Assembly: GCF_002849715.1 (NCBI RefSeq)
Contig: NZ_CP018863.1
Location: 434,001 to 498,000, forward strand
DNA: 64,000 nucleotides
Reading direction: 5' to 3'
From: Arthrobacter crystallopoietes
Lineage (GTDB): Bacteria > Actinomycetota > Actinomycetes > Actinomycetales > Micrococcaceae
Part shown: in pieces, positions 16,186-25,544 of the stretch
How the letters are laid out: every line of letters begins with the position of its first letter
Numbering within the stretch: position 1 is the first letter of the stretch
Position numbers and translations under genes: made by a program
Notes under the pieces: model-generated
What the model was told of the DNA's origin: nothing
Seen by the model: only the letters and a program-made list of their open reading frames with translations
The model's database searches: none

Positions 16186-17616
16186 CTAGGCGTCCAGCGC
16201 GCTCATGACGTGCTTGATGCGGGTATAGTCCTCGACGCCGTACATGGACAGGTCCTTGCCGTAGCCGGACTGTTTGAATCCGCCGTGCGGCATTTCTGCC
16301 GTGAGCAGGATGTGGGTGTTGATCCAGACGGCGCCGAAGTCCAGATCGCGGGAGACGCGCATGGCCGTTCCGTGGTCACTGGTCCAGACGCTGGAGGCCA
16401 GGGCGTATTCGACGTCGTTGGCCATCTCCACGGCTTCGGCCTCCGTGCCGAACTTCTGCACGGTGATGACCGGGCCGAACGTTTCCTGCTGCACAATGTC
16501 ATCCGTCTGCTTCGCGCCGGTGACGATGGTGGCTTCGTAGAAGAACCCCTTGTCACCGGCGCGCTTGCCGCCCACCGCAACCGTGCAGTGCTCCGGCAGT
16601 GCGTCCATGACGGCGTTTACAGCGTTGAAGTGGTTGATGTTGTTCAGCGGCCCGAAGTAGTTTTCGGCGTCATTCTCGGAGCCGGTCCGCAGTGTCCTGG
16701 TGTGCTCGACCATGGCATTGACCAGATCATCGTGCGCGTTGTCTTCCACCAGCACGCGGGTGATCGCCGTGCAGTCCTGGCCGGCGTTGAAGAAGGCGAA
16801 TTCGGCAATGGCCGCGGCACTCTTCTTGATGTCGGCGTCGGCGAAAACAATGGCCGGAGCCTTGCCGCCCAGTTCCAGGTGGGCACGCTTCAGGCCCTTG
16901 GCTGCTCCGCTGGCCACAGCGATTCCGGCGCGGACGGAGCCCGTGATGGAAACCAGGCCGGGGGTCTTGTGTTCCACCATGGCGGCGCCTGTGCCGCCAT
17001 TGCCGAGCACCACATTGACGACGCCGGCCGGGAAGATGTCCTTAATCAGCCGGGCCAGCACCACGGTGGACTCGGGCGTAGTGTCGGAAGGCTTGAGCAC
17101 CACAGTGTTTCCGGCGGCCAGGGCCGGACCGATCTTCCAGACGGCCATCAGCAGCGGATAGTTCCACGGTGCAACCTGTGCGACCACGCCGATCGGTTCT
17201 CGGCGGACAAAGGAGGTGTGTCCTTCCATGTATTCGCCGGCGGACTTGCCTTCGAGCAGACGTGCGGCCCCGCCGAAGAAACGCAACTGGTCGGCACCGG
17301 CGGCCACTTCCTCGGAGGCGATCATTTCCCTGACCTGGCCGGTATTGCGGTGCTGCGCCTCGACCAGTTCCTCGCTGTGGGCTTCCATCGCGTCCGCGAG
17401 CTGGAGCAGCAGCAACTGGCGCTGGCTGGGTGTGGCGTGTTTCCAGCTCTTGAAAGCCGCGGCCGCCGCAGCCATCGCATCATCGACATCGGAATCAACC
17501 GAGACCGGGGACTGGGCCACCACTTCGCCGTTGGTCGGGTTGATGATGTCGAGCAGTTCGGTTCCGGCGGGAGTGACGAATTCGCCGTTGATGAAGTTCT
17601 GCAGGGTCTGAACCAC
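16186..17616 (-). CDS. patD: Gamma-aminobutyraldehyde dehydrogenase (PatD-like)
   Basis: 476 aa NAD-dependent aldehyde dehydrogenase. Catalytic Cys in NAGQDCTAITRV (about residue 278), catalytic Glu in LELGGKAP, and NAD loop TGSVRAG. The segments EYMEGHTSFVRREPIGVVA and TEMPHGG-like AEMPHGGFKQSGYGKDLS closely follow E. coli PatD, which oxidises 4-aminobutyraldehyde to GABA. Followed directly by gabT, making a coherent two-step pathway. Other amino-aldehydes such as betaine aldehyde cannot be excluded as substrates. Confidence 0.88.
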   Translation of the reverse strand: MVQTLQNFINGEFVTPAGTELLDIINPTNGEVVAQSPVSVDSDVDDAMAAAAAAFKSWKHATPSQRQLLLLQLADAMEAHSEELVEAQHRNTGQVREMIASEEVAAGADQLRFFGGAARLLEGKSAGEYMEGHTSFVRREPIGVVAQVAPWNYPLLMAVWKIGPALAAGNTVVLKPSDTTPESTVVLARLIKDIFPAGVVNVVLGNGGTGAAMVEHKTPGLVSITGSVRAGIAVASGAAKGLKRAHLELGGKAPAIVFADADIKKSAAAIAEFAFFNAGQDCTAITRVLVEDNAHDDLVNAMVEHTRTLRTGSENDAENYFGPLNNINHFNAVNAVMDALPEHCTVAVGGKRAGDKGFFYEATIVTGAKQTDDIVQQETFGPVITVQKFGTEAEAVEMANDVEYALASSVWTSDHGTAMRVSRDLDFGAVWINTHILLTAEMPHGGFKQSGYGKDLSMYGVEDYTRIKHVMSALDA

Positions 17617-17791
17617 GGTTTACATCCCTTTTCTGGCCGCAAGGCCGTAACGCGCATAACCGGTCAGCGGCTGTGATTGCCGCAACACTGCCGACAATAT
17701 GCCCCCGGCCCTGCCCTCAGCCATAGCTTCCTGCACACGGCTCCGCCCCGGCCTTCGTGCAACTGTCCAGCCAGCCGTGCACCCCGGACGC

Positions 17792-17827
17792 GTCGATGCC
17801 CCGCTGCGCAGGCAACGGGGCATCGAC
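17792..17827 (-). terminator. Hairpin downstream of metPS-like genes
   Basis: Perfect 12-base inverted repeat GTCGATGCCCCG (17792-17803) and CGGGGCATCGAC (17816-17827) with a 12-base loop, 19 bases after the stop of the small transporter subunit. It separates the transporter pair from the aldehyde dehydrogenase gene on the same strand. No U-tract. Confidence 0.7.
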
Positions 17828-17845
17828 AGGAGGAACAGTCGGGCA

Positions 17846-17983
17846 TCAGAGCTCGGGCGCGTGCTCCTCGGGCATCCTGGTGTCGTCTTCCGGGTGCCGC
17901 TGAAGGTTGAGCAGTGCGAGGCCAAGGCCTCCCCAGACAGTCAGGATGGAAATGATCAGCATGACGATGGCCGCAGTGCTCAT
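17846..17983 (-). CDS. metS: MetS-like small subunit of NSS transporter
   Basis: 45 aa, read directly from the sequence: [19 protein letters not shown] begins a single transmembrane helix, and the C-terminus [21 protein letters not shown] is polar and acidic. The ATG overlaps the stop of the large transporter gene (ATGA). This size, order and PEE tail match the small subunit of the MetPS methionine/alanine importer described in Corynebacterium, which is needed for full activity of the large subunit. Too short for routine gene finding and easily missed. Confidence 0.85.
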   Translation of the reverse strand: MSTAAIVMLIISILTVWGGLGLALLNLQRHPEDDTRMPEEHAPEL

Positions 17984-19551
17984 TTGCTTACCTCTTTCTT
18001 ATTCGGCGCATCCAGCACAGGATCGTTGGCCGCGGATTTGCTGCTCCACGGGATGAGGGAGAGGACCAGGGCAACCACGATCAGCGCCACCACCATGCCC
18101 CAGCCAAAGACGCCCACGAACCACGCTGGCATCTCGCCGTAGCCTTCCTGGATTTTCTTGATCAGTTCGCTGATCAGAATGTAGCCCAGGACGATCGGCG
18201 ACAGAATGCCCACGAGGATCCGCCAGCCAAGCCCGATCTTGATCGAGGACACGTCGCTGACGTGGCCGCCCAGCAGCGGCAGCTTGCGGAAGGCGTATGT
18301 CAGTAGCAGCACCGTGACCAACGCACACGCCATAATGCCGAAGTTGTTGACGAAGGCATCCGTGACATCCAGCAGGTTCAGTCCCGTGGTGGTCGGGAAC
18401 AGCAAGATCGAAATCAGCGCCAGCGGGATACCGACGATCCAGGTGGTCTTAACCCGTCCCATGCCCAGCTTGTCCTGCACAGCCGAGATGATCACCTCGA
18501 TAATGCTGATCAACGAGGTGAAGCCGGCGAAGACCAGCGATCCGAAGAAGAGGACGCCAAGCAGCGCGCCCAGCGGGGCCTCGGAGATGATGGTGGGGAA
18601 GGCGATGAAGGCCAGGCCGATGCCGCCGGCTCCGGCAACGTCGCCTACCTCTGCCCCTGCGGTGAAGGCCATGAAACCGACGGCGGCAAAGACACCGATG
18701 CCGGCCAGGATCTCGAAACCTGAGTTTGAGAAGGCCACCACGAAGCCCGAGCCGGTCAGGTCAGTCTTGCGCTTGAGGTAGGACGCGTACGTGACCATGA
18801 TGCCGAAGGCCACCGACAGGGAGAAGAAGATCTGGCCGTAGGCAGCCGCCCACACACCGGTGTTGGTCAGCGCACCCCAGTCCGGCGTGAACAGTGCGTC
18901 CAGCCCGTCAGCTGCACCGGGCAGGAACAGCGACTGGACCACCAGGAGCAGGAACATCACCAGCAGCAGCGGCAGGAAGATGATGTTGGCCCGGCCGATG
19001 CCTTTCTGGACGCCGGCGGCCAGGACCAGCAGCACCAGGGCCCAGACAGTGACCAGCGGAATGAGTACAGTCGGCACGAAGTCGAAGCCAATGTTGACGT
19101 TCTCGCTCACTTGGAGGAAGTCACTGAGGAAGAAGGTCGCCGGATCGGCGCCCCAGGCCTCGGTGAACGAGAAGATCATGTACATGCCGGCCCACGCGAT
19201 GATCACCGCGTAGTAGATGGAGATGATGAAGCAGATGGCGACCTGCCACCAGCCGAGCCCTTCGGCCTTCGGCGTCAGGCGCCGGTAAGCCAGCGGCGCG
19301 GAGCCCCGGTGGCGGTGCCCCACTGCATAATCGAGGAACAACAGCGGGATGCCGGCCGTCAGAAGTGCGACCAGATACGGAATGATGAACGCCCCGCCGC
19401 CGTTTTCATAGGCGACGTAGGGAAAGCGCCAGATATTTCCCAGGCCGACGGCGGAGCCGATGGCGGCGAGAATGAATACTTTACGGGTGGACCACATCTC
19501 GCGCGGCGGCTTGGCCGGCGGCGCCCCCTGCGGGTGCGACAGGTTGCTCAT
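17980..19551 (-). CDS. metP: Sodium-dependent NSS-family transporter (MetP-like)
   Basis: 523 aa from the ATG at 19551, chosen for the AGAGG site 7 bases upstream; an earlier start would add 8 residues. About eleven to twelve transmembrane helices. The hallmark NSS first helix is seen at about residue 35: [23 protein letters not shown], whose core [14 protein letters not shown] holds sodium and substrate contacts. Known relatives import methionine, alanine or other amino acids with sodium. Next to a GABA-type catabolic pair and a PucR regulator, so GABA or a related amine acid is also a possible substrate; the sequence alone does not decide. Confidence 0.9.
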   Translation of the reverse strand: MSNLSHPQGAPPAKPPREMWSTRKVFILAAIGSAVGLGNIWRFPYVAYENGGGAFIIPYLVALLTAGIPLLFLDYAVGHRHRGSAPLAYRRLTPKAEGLGWWQVAICFIISIYYAVIIAWAGMYMIFSFTEAWGADPATFFLSDFLQVSENVNIGFDFVPTVLIPLVTVWALVLLVLAAGVQKGIGRANIIFLPLLLVMFLLLVVQSLFLPGAADGLDALFTPDWGALTNTGVWAAAYGQIFFSLSVAFGIMVTYASYLKRKTDLTGSGFVVAFSNSGFEILAGIGVFAAVGFMAFTAGAEVGDVAGAGGIGLAFIAFPTIISEAPLGALLGVLFFGSLVFAGFTSLISIIEVIISAVQDKLGMGRVKTTWIVGIPLALISILLFPTTTGLNLLDVTDAFVNNFGIMACALVTVLLLTYAFRKLPLLGGHVSDVSSIKIGLGWRILVGILSPIVLGYILISELIKKIQEGYGEMPAWFVGVFGWGMVVALIVVALVLSLIPWSSKSAANDPVLDAPNKKEVSK

Positions 19552-19592
19552 GCTGGGACCTCTTAACGATTGCAAAATGACTGATTTCGCCC

Positions 19593-19598
19593 ATCATA
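19593..19598 (-). promoter_or_regulatory. Possible -10 box for metPS
   Basis: TATGAT on the minus strand, 41 bases before the transporter ATG, matches TATAAT at five of six positions. No convincing -35 hexamer was found at the right distance, so this is a weak call. Confidence 0.35.
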
Positions 19599-19708
19599 GA
19601 CCCGGCCCCATGCGCGAGGAACAGCACCCCGCTGGTCAACGCACAAACCGTTATCCCTGTTCGCCCTAAACCTCGTTGCTTTTCCCGCTGCGTCGTCGAC
19701 CCCATGTA

Positions 19709-19738
19709 GTGCAGCTGCACAATGAATACCCGTATAGT
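19709..19738 (+). promoter_or_regulatory. pucR promoter with overlapping palindrome
   Basis: A perfect 12-base palindrome GTGCAGCTGCAC occupies 19709-19720, where the -35 element would fall. TATAGT at 19733-19738 is a good -10 box, six bases before the pucR ATG, so the mRNA is probably leaderless. The palindrome is a candidate operator for autoregulation and perhaps for control of the divergent metPS genes. Confidence 0.5.
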
Positions 19739-19744
19739 GGCCCT

Positions 19745-21178
19745 ATGGCTGTATCCCTCGCCAATCTCCTGGCCCAAAAGTCCCTGCACCTGCGCGTGGT
19801 GGGGAAGGCGGCCGGTAATCCCGATGCTGCCATCACCTGGGTGGCGACTACCGAACTGGAGGATCCGCTGCCTTTCCTCAGCGGCGGCGAAGTCGTGCTG
19901 ACCACCGGGCTGCGCCAGAAAACCGCTGCCGCCCAGCGGCGCTTCGTTGCACGGGTCCATGAGGCGGGCGCGGTCGCCATCGGCTTCGCTTTGGGCCTCT
20001 CGCACAGCAAAGTGCCGCCGGCATTCCTGAACGAGGCAGACCAGCTGAACCTGCCGGTATTCGAGATCCCCTACGAAACGCCGTTCGTCGCGATCAGCCG
20101 GATGGTGGCCGATGCAATCTCGGCCGACCACTACCGCAAACTTGAACGGCTGCTCTCCGACCATCAGGCTCTCTCGGCCTCGCTGCTGGGCGGCGGCGGG
20201 CTGCCGGCGCTGCTGCGCACCCTGGCAGGAATGGTGGGTACCGACGTCGAGCTTTCGCAGTATGGAGCAGTGCTGTTCAGCACCGGAACCGGCACCACCG
20301 GCAGCTGGAACAAGGTGCCCATCGCCACCGGGCTGAAGGACCGGTGCACGCTCGCACTGGCCGAACCGTACGAACGCAATGCCATCGTCGACTATGCGCA
20401 GAGCATGATCAGCCTGGAACTAAGCAACCAGGCAAAGCACCGGGCGGCCCAGCGCAATGCCGCCGGACAGATACTGCAGGACATTGTCCGCGGCACCCTT
20501 CAGGGCCAGGATGCAACCTTGAGGCTGAACACCATCGGCGTCGACACCGCCCGGCGCCAGCTGGTCATGCTGGTCCAGACCGCCACCGGGCAGCGCCCCG
20601 CCCTGCGGACCTTGCCCCTGCCCGCCGCATTTGAGGGGACCGCCACGGGACTGGTCGACGAGCGGCTGGTCCTGGTGGTCCGGGACGCGGAATCCGGCGA
20701 GCGGCTCGGCGAGGAACTCAGCAGCTACCTGTACGACGCCGGCCTGACCGCCACCGTGGGCGTGGGCGGCAGTTATGCCCAGCCCAACGGCCTGCGCTGG
20801 AGCTACTTCGAGGCGAAGGAAGCCCTCACCCACGGAGCCCGCCTGAACGTCCCGCAACGGCTGTCGCTGACCTCGCTGCTGATGGCCTCCGAAGACGTGC
20901 CGCTGGCGGACCTCGCCGCCGAGGCCCTGGATCCGCTGTCCGAGTTCGACGCCGCCCACGATGCCCAGCTCATGTCCACGCTGGAAACCTACCTGGAACT
21001 GAACGGCTCCGTGGCCGCCGTCGCGGAAACCTTGGGCCTGCACCGCAACTCGGTTCGGTACCGCCTGGCCCAGATCATCGAGCTGACCGGCTACGATCCG
21101 GCATCCACGGCAGACCGGGTCCATCTCTGGCTGGCCCTGACCGTGCGCCGGCTCGCGGCCGAATCAGGTTCCTCCTAG
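19745..21178 (+). CDS. PucR-family transcriptional regulator
   Basis: 477 aa from ATG 19745; an in-frame extension upstream runs through the promoter and is rejected. N-terminal PucR domain (about 1-120: SLANLLAQKSLHLRVVG, and EVVLTTGL), a middle signalling region, and a C-terminal HTH_30 helix-turn-helix at about 420-465 with LHRNSVRYRLAQI. Regulators of this group act in purine, amine or GABA metabolism. It is divergent from the transporter and GABA genes, which makes them its likely targets. Its end overlaps the stop of fprA by 4 bases in convergent orientation. Confidence 0.9.
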   Translation: MAVSLANLLAQKSLHLRVVGKAAGNPDAAITWVATTELEDPLPFLSGGEVVLTTGLRQKTAAAQRRFVARVHEAGAVAIGFALGLSHSKVPPAFLNEADQLNLPVFEIPYETPFVAISRMVADAISADHYRKLERLLSDHQALSASLLGGGGLPALLRTLAGMVGTDVELSQYGAVLFSTGTGTTGSWNKVPIATGLKDRCTLALAEPYERNAIVDYAQSMISLELSNQAKHRAAQRNAAGQILQDIVRGTLQGQDATLRLNTIGVDTARRQLVMLVQTATGQRPALRTLPLPAAFEGTATGLVDERLVLVVRDAESGERLGEELSSYLYDAGLTATVGVGGSYAQPNGLRWSYFEAKEALTHGARLNVPQRLSLTSLLMASEDVPLADLAAEALDPLSEFDAAHDAQLMSTLETYLELNGSVAAVAETLGLHRNSVRYRLAQIIELTGYDPASTADRVHLWLALTVRRLAAESGSS

Positions 21179-22713
21179 CTGCGTTCCGTGCCGGAGGCGG
21201 CTGCGGCTACTCCCCCGGCGACGACGGCCCCCGTTGGCAGGGAGATCCGGACCATGTCCTCCCGCGGCACTACCTTGACCCGTTCGCGCGCCACCGGGCC
21301 GGCTTCCGTTGCTTCGGCACCCAGTGCCCGCTCGTGCGCGTCCAGTTCCAGCCAGCCGTCCCAGGTGGTGTACTCCACCCCGCGGTCCCCGAGCAGTTCC
21401 AGAATGGCGGCTTCGTCCGGCCGTGCCGCAGCGGGCAGTCCGGCGCGGTCCTCCAGCAGATGGGTAACGGTTTCCAGCGCGTCGCCCTTGGTGTGGCCGA
21501 TCAGGCCCACCGGACCGCGCTTGATCCAACCGGTGGCATACAGCCCCGGTACCGGATTTCCGTCAGCATCCAGCACCTTGCCGCCGTCGTTCGGAACCAC
21601 GCCGCGCTGGTGGTCGAATTCAATATCGGGCAGCGCGGATCCGAAGTAGCCCACCGCCCGGTAGACGGCCTGGACCGGGTACTCAACGATCTCGCCGGTA
21701 CCGCGCACGTTGCCGGTGCCGTCGAGTTCGGTGCGCTCGAAACGGATACCCGTGGTCCGGCCGGCTGCCTCGCCGCTGCCAGCCAGGATTTCCACCGGAC
21801 TGTGCAGGAAATGCAGGTGCAGCCGGCGCGACGCTCCGGTGTCCTGCTCTTCCACCAGCCAGTTGGTGAGCGTGTTGACCATTGTCTTTGTCTGGTTGTT
21901 GGAGCGGATCTGCTCGTCCGACCCTTCGTCGAAGTCAAAGTCCTCCGGGTAAAGGACAATGTCCACGTCCTTGGAGTGGGACAGCTCGCGCAGCTCCAAC
22001 GGGGTGAACTTCACCTGCGCCGGACCGCGGCGGCCGAAGACGTGCACGTCGGTAACGGGTGAATGCTTCAGGCCCTGGTAAACGTTGTCCGGGATCTCGG
22101 TAGCCAGCAGGTCGTCGGCGTGCTTGGACAGGATCCGTGCCACGTCCAGGGCCACGTTCCCGTTGCCGATCACCGCGATCTCCTTGGCCTCCAGCGGCCA
22201 GTCGCGCGGGACGTCCGGGTGGCCGTCGTACCAGGAAACGAAGTCCGCCCCGCCGAAGGACCCCTCAAGCTCGACGCCGGGAATGTTCAGGTCCGCGTCC
22301 TTAATCGCGCCGGTGGCGAAGATGATGGCATCGTAGTGTTCGCGCAGATCGGCCAGGGACAGGTCCGTGCCGTAGTCCACGTTGCCGAAGAACCGGATGT
22401 CGCCGCGGTCCAGCACCTTGTGCAACGCCGTCACAATCCCCTTGATGCGCGGATGGTCCGGGGCGACGCCGTAGCGGATCAGGCCGTACGGGGCCGGGTA
22501 GCGGTCGAAGAGGTCGATGCTGACCTGCACCGCGCCGGAGGCCACCTCGTCGCTTTTCGTCAGGATATCCGCGGCATAAACACCGGCCGGGCCGGAACCA
22601 ACGACGGCGACGCGGAGCGGCCTCCCGCCGTCAGGCTGAGGAGCCGGTGCAGCCTCCGGCTCGGCTGAAATTCCTGCGCCTGGCTGGGGCGAGGCAAGAG
22701 GGGATGTGGTCAT
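21175..22713 (-). CDS. fprA: Ferredoxin/flavodoxin-NADP+ reductase FprA-like
   Basis: 512 aa from ATG 22713 (SD AAAGGA); an open frame runs further upstream but it belongs to the permease region in another frame. FAD motif VAVVGSGPAGVYAADIL near residue 35, NADP motif IAVIGNGNVALDVARIL near 180, and VFGRRGPAQVKFT, typical of adrenodoxin-reductase-type FprA. An extra 30-residue Pro/Ala N-terminus and a 25-residue hydrophobic Gly/Ala tail make it longer than mycobacterial FprA. It ends the sulfur operon and probably supplies ferredoxin-borne electrons for sulfite reductase. Confidence 0.9.
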   Translation of the reverse strand: MTTSPLASPQPGAGISAEPEAAPAPQPDGGRPLRVAVVGSGPAGVYAADILTKSDEVASGAVQVSIDLFDRYPAPYGLIRYGVAPDHPRIKGIVTALHKVLDRGDIRFFGNVDYGTDLSLADLREHYDAIIFATGAIKDADLNIPGVELEGSFGGADFVSWYDGHPDVPRDWPLEAKEIAVIGNGNVALDVARILSKHADDLLATEIPDNVYQGLKHSPVTDVHVFGRRGPAQVKFTPLELRELSHSKDVDIVLYPEDFDFDEGSDEQIRSNNQTKTMVNTLTNWLVEEQDTGASRRLHLHFLHSPVEILAGSGEAAGRTTGIRFERTELDGTGNVRGTGEIVEYPVQAVYRAVGYFGSALPDIEFDHQRGVVPNDGGKVLDADGNPVPGLYATGWIKRGPVGLIGHTKGDALETVTHLLEDRAGLPAAARPDEAAILELLGDRGVEYTTWDGWLELDAHERALGAEATEAGPVARERVKVVPREDMVRISLPTGAVVAGGVAAAASGTERS

Positions 22714-22781
22714 GGGAGTGTTCCTTTCGGGGAATTCAGGCCAGTGGGAAGAGAGGTTGTGAAGGGCAGGTCCTGCCGGGT

Positions 22782-23663
22782 TCAGGACGCACCGGACTTC
22801 AGCAGTCCCCGTCCGCGCAGCAGCCTGCGCTCCACGGGGGCGAAAACCAGCAGTTCGATGACAATGCCGATGGCTAGGATCAGCAGAATGGCCGATACGA
22901 CGATGGCCATGTCGGACAGGTCCCGGCCCTGCTGCAGCAGCGAGCCCAGGCCGAAGCCCATGGACCCGCCGACGGTGATGATTTCGGCGGCCATCAGCGA
23001 GCGCCAGGAGAAGGCCCAGCCCTGTTTGAGACCGCCGATGTAGCCGGGCAGCGCGGCCGGCAGGATGATCCGGGTCGCCTGCTGCCAGCGGTTGGCGCCG
23101 AGAACATGCCCTACCCGCAGGAACTGCGGCGGCACCTGGTCCACGCCGGAGATGAGCCCGTTGATGATCGAGGGCACGGCGCCCATGAGCACCACGAAGT
23201 ACACGGTGGCATCGGTCAGCCCGAACCAGATGATGGCCGCCGGAACCCAGGCCACGGACGGCAGGACCTGCAGCCCGGAGATGAGCGGGCCGAAAGCTGC
23301 TCGCAGCCCCTTGTGCTGGGACAGCAGCAGGCCGGCCGGGGTGGCGATCACCGCCGCGATCAGGAATCCGAGCACACCGCGTTCCAGACTGGTGAGGATG
23401 GTCTCCTGCGCCGCGCCGTCGCCCCACAAGGAGCCCAGCGCCGCGGCCACGTCGGCCGGCCCCGGCAGGATGTCCGGGCGCGGCTGCACAATCCAGATGT
23501 ACATTTGCCACACATAGACGATGGCTGCGAGCGCGAACACGGGCAGCAGGGCCTTGCCCAGAGCCCACCTGACTGTGGCCCGGCCCGGTTGCTCGGCCTG
23601 CAGCGCATCCAGTCCGGCTTCGAGCTGGCCGACGTCGTCGTTGGATTCTGTCTCAAGCCGCAT
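22782..23663 (-). CDS. ABC transporter permease, SsuC/TauC type
   Basis: 293 aa from ATG 23663, overlapping the upstream ATPase gene by 11 bases. About six transmembrane helices, with the EAA loop seen as VLGANRWQQATRIILPAALPGYIGG (core ILPAALPGYIGGL). Family known for nitrate, sulfonate and taurine import. It follows an ATPase and a binding protein inside the cys operon, so it likely imports sulfate, a sulfonate or another sulfur source. There is 68 bases of gap before fprA. Confidence 0.88.
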   Translation of the reverse strand: MRLETESNDDVGQLEAGLDALQAEQPGRATVRWALGKALLPVFALAAIVYVWQMYIWIVQPRPDILPGPADVAAALGSLWGDGAAQETILTSLERGVLGFLIAAVIATPAGLLLSQHKGLRAAFGPLISGLQVLPSVAWVPAAIIWFGLTDATVYFVVLMGAVPSIINGLISGVDQVPPQFLRVGHVLGANRWQQATRIILPAALPGYIGGLKQGWAFSWRSLMAAEIITVGGSMGFGLGSLLQQGRDLSDMAIVVSAILLILAIGIVIELLVFAPVERRLLRGRGLLKSGAS

Positions 23664-24405
23664 GACGGCGGATCTCCCGTCGCAGCTCGGTGGTGATTTC
23701 GCCGGCCAGTCCGGCACGGTCCCGTGGGTCCAGCCCGTCCCCGACATTCCACTCGGCGACGATCCGGCCGGGGCGGGAGGACATCAGCAATACCCGCTGC
23801 CCCAGCCTCACCGCTTCACGGACATTGTGCGTGATGAAGATGATGGTCCGCCCGGTCCGGTGCCAGATCCGTTCCAGTTCGTCATGCAGCAGGTCCCTGG
23901 TGATGGCATCGAGGGCGGCGAACGGTTCGTCCATCAGCAGCAGCTCACGGGACTGGGCCAGCGACCTGGCCAGGGCCACCCGCTGGCGCATACCGCCGGA
24001 CAGCTCGTGCGGGCGCTTTTTCCCGGCTCCGCCGAGGTGAACCAGCTCCAGCAGTTCCCTGGCCCGTTCCGCCCGCTCCTGCCGTCCCACCCCGCGCAGT
24101 TCCAGGGCCAGCTCGACGTTCGCCTGCGCCGACAGCCAGGGGAATAGCGCGGCGTCCTGGAACATAAACGCTGCTTCCGGAGCCTTCAGCTCTCCTGCCG
24201 TCGGTTCTTCCAGCCCAGCGACCAGGTTCAGCAGCGTGGACTTGCCGCAGCCGGAGGCTCCAAGCAGCGCAACGAACTCGCCGCGCTCCACGCTCAGATT
24301 GACGTTGTCCAGCACCAGCGGGGCGTCCGGTCCGAAGCGCTTGGACAGGCCGCTGATTTCCAGCTGGGCGCCAGTGCGTTGCAGCACGGCGTTTTGGGAA
24401 GTCAT
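23653..24405 (-). CDS. ABC transporter ATP-binding protein, SsuB type
   Basis: 250 aa from ATG 24405, overlapping the binding-protein stop (ATGA). Walker A GASGCGKSTLL, Q-loop FMFQDAALFPW, signature LSGGMRQRVALAR and Walker B LLLMDEPFAALD, then the HNVREAVRL switch His. The LFPW form of the Q-loop is typical of nitrate/sulfonate/taurine importers. Energises the permease encoded next. Confidence 0.9.
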   Translation of the reverse strand: MTSQNAVLQRTGAQLEISGLSKRFGPDAPLVLDNVNLSVERGEFVALLGASGCGKSTLLNLVAGLEEPTAGELKAPEAAFMFQDAALFPWLSAQANVELALELRGVGRQERAERARELLELVHLGGAGKKRPHELSGGMRQRVALARSLAQSRELLLMDEPFAALDAITRDLLHDELERIWHRTGRTIIFITHNVREAVRLGQRVLLMSSRPGRIVAEWNVGDGLDPRDRAGLAGEITTELRREIRRHAA

Positions 24406-25544
24406 GGTCCTTGCTCCTTGCCCAGGCCGGCGGTGGGAATGGCAGGATTGCCCTCCCGCGACCGGAGCCCGTTGAGAATGGAGAGATCCAGGATGGTGCT
24501 GATGTCGGCCTGTTCGGTGGTGCCGGCGGTGACGCCGTCCTCCAGCAGCTGGGCCAATGCCGTGGCATGGGGATCCAGAGTGAACGTGATGTTCGCCAGC
24601 GAGCGTCCGATCACCTCGTCGGTGAGCGGCAGGCCGTAGGCGCTTTTGAGCCCTGCGTTGATGGCTTCGGCCACGGCGGTGGGATCGGCGGGCAACGTCT
24701 CGTTGAGCCAGTCCACGGACCGTTGTTCGCCGGCGATCAGGGCCTTGACCTGTTCGGGATGCCGGTGCAGGAAGTCGGTGCCGACAATCAGCAGCGTGGT
24801 GGTGAACTGGCCCTCGGGCCACAGGTCCCGCTCATCGACCAGCACCTTCGCGCCGGCTTCGAGCACCAGCCGGGAAGCCCAGGGTTCCGGCACCCAGGCG
24901 CCGTCGATCTGTCCGTCCTTGAACAGCTGCAGGGTGCGGGCATTCTCTGTTGGGTTGATGGCAGCGCCAGGTTGGCCGTCCATGGCGATGGCAATCCCCT
25001 GTTCCTTCAGCCAGACCCGCAGGGCAACATCCTGGGTCCCGCCAAGCTGCGGCGTGGTCAGGGTGGCTTCCTCCAGGTCCTCGGGGTTGTCGATTCCTTC
25101 CCGCACCACCAGCTGGGCGCCGCCGGAGCTTGCCCCCGAGACGATCCGCAGGGACCGTCCCTCGCTCTGCACATAGGAGTTGATGGCCGGATTAGGGCCG
25201 ATGAAGGCGGCGTCGATGGCGCCGGCATTCAGCGCCTCCACTGCTGCCGGACCGGCGTTGAAGACCTGCGTGGACAGTTCCGTTTCGCCAAGCTCCTCGG
25301 CGAAGAACCCCTTGTCCACGCCGATCAGCGCCGGTGCATGGGTCACGTTGGCGAAGTAGCCGAGCCGCAGCTCCTGCGCATCGCTGACCGGCATCTCGGC
25401 CTCCGGACCACCGCTGCGGTTAGCCGCGTTCGAAGCAGCAACCGCCCCGGCAACAATCGCGACGGCCAGCCCGACCGCGAGCAGGATTTCGGATGTGCGG
25501 CTGGAAAGCAGGAGCCCGTTCTTCCGGGTCCGTTTAGCCGCCAC
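24402..25544 (-). CDS. ABC transporter substrate-binding protein, SsuA type
   Basis: 380 aa. N-terminal membrane segment at about residues 17-40 after a very basic start (MAAKRTRKNG), without a lipobox Cys, so the protein may be membrane-anchored rather than a lipoprotein. The NMT1/SsuA-like core begins LRLGYFANVTHAPALIGVDKG and includes GPNPAINSY and WVPEPWASRL, which are typical of sulfonate/nitrate/taurine binding proteins. Starts inside the end of cysN (11-base overlap). The ligand is not determined; context favours a sulfur compound. Confidence 0.88.
   Translation of the reverse strand: MAAKRTRKNGLLLSSRTSEILLAVGLAVAIVAGAVAASNAANRSGGPEAEMPVSDAQELRLGYFANVTHAPALIGVDKGFFAEELGETELSTQVFNAGPAAVEALNAGAIDAAFIGPNPAINSYVQSEGRSLRIVSGASSGGAQLVVREGIDNPEDLEEATLTTPQLGGTQDVALRVWLKEQGIAIAMDGQPGAAINPTENARTLQLFKDGQIDGAWVPEPWASRLVLEAGAKVLVDERDLWPEGQFTTTLLIVGTDFLHRHPEQVKALIAGEQRSVDWLNETLPADPTAVAEAINAGLKSAYGLPLTDEVIGRSLANITFTLDPHATALAQLLEDGVTAGTTEQADISTILDLSILNGLRSREGNPAIPTAGLGKEQGP

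Noticed and set aside
22714..23568. N-terminal extension of the fprA reading frame to 797 codons.
   Set aside because: It reads through the permease gene in another frame; the fprA start at 22713 has a good Shine-Dalgarno and normal N-terminal FAD motif spacing.
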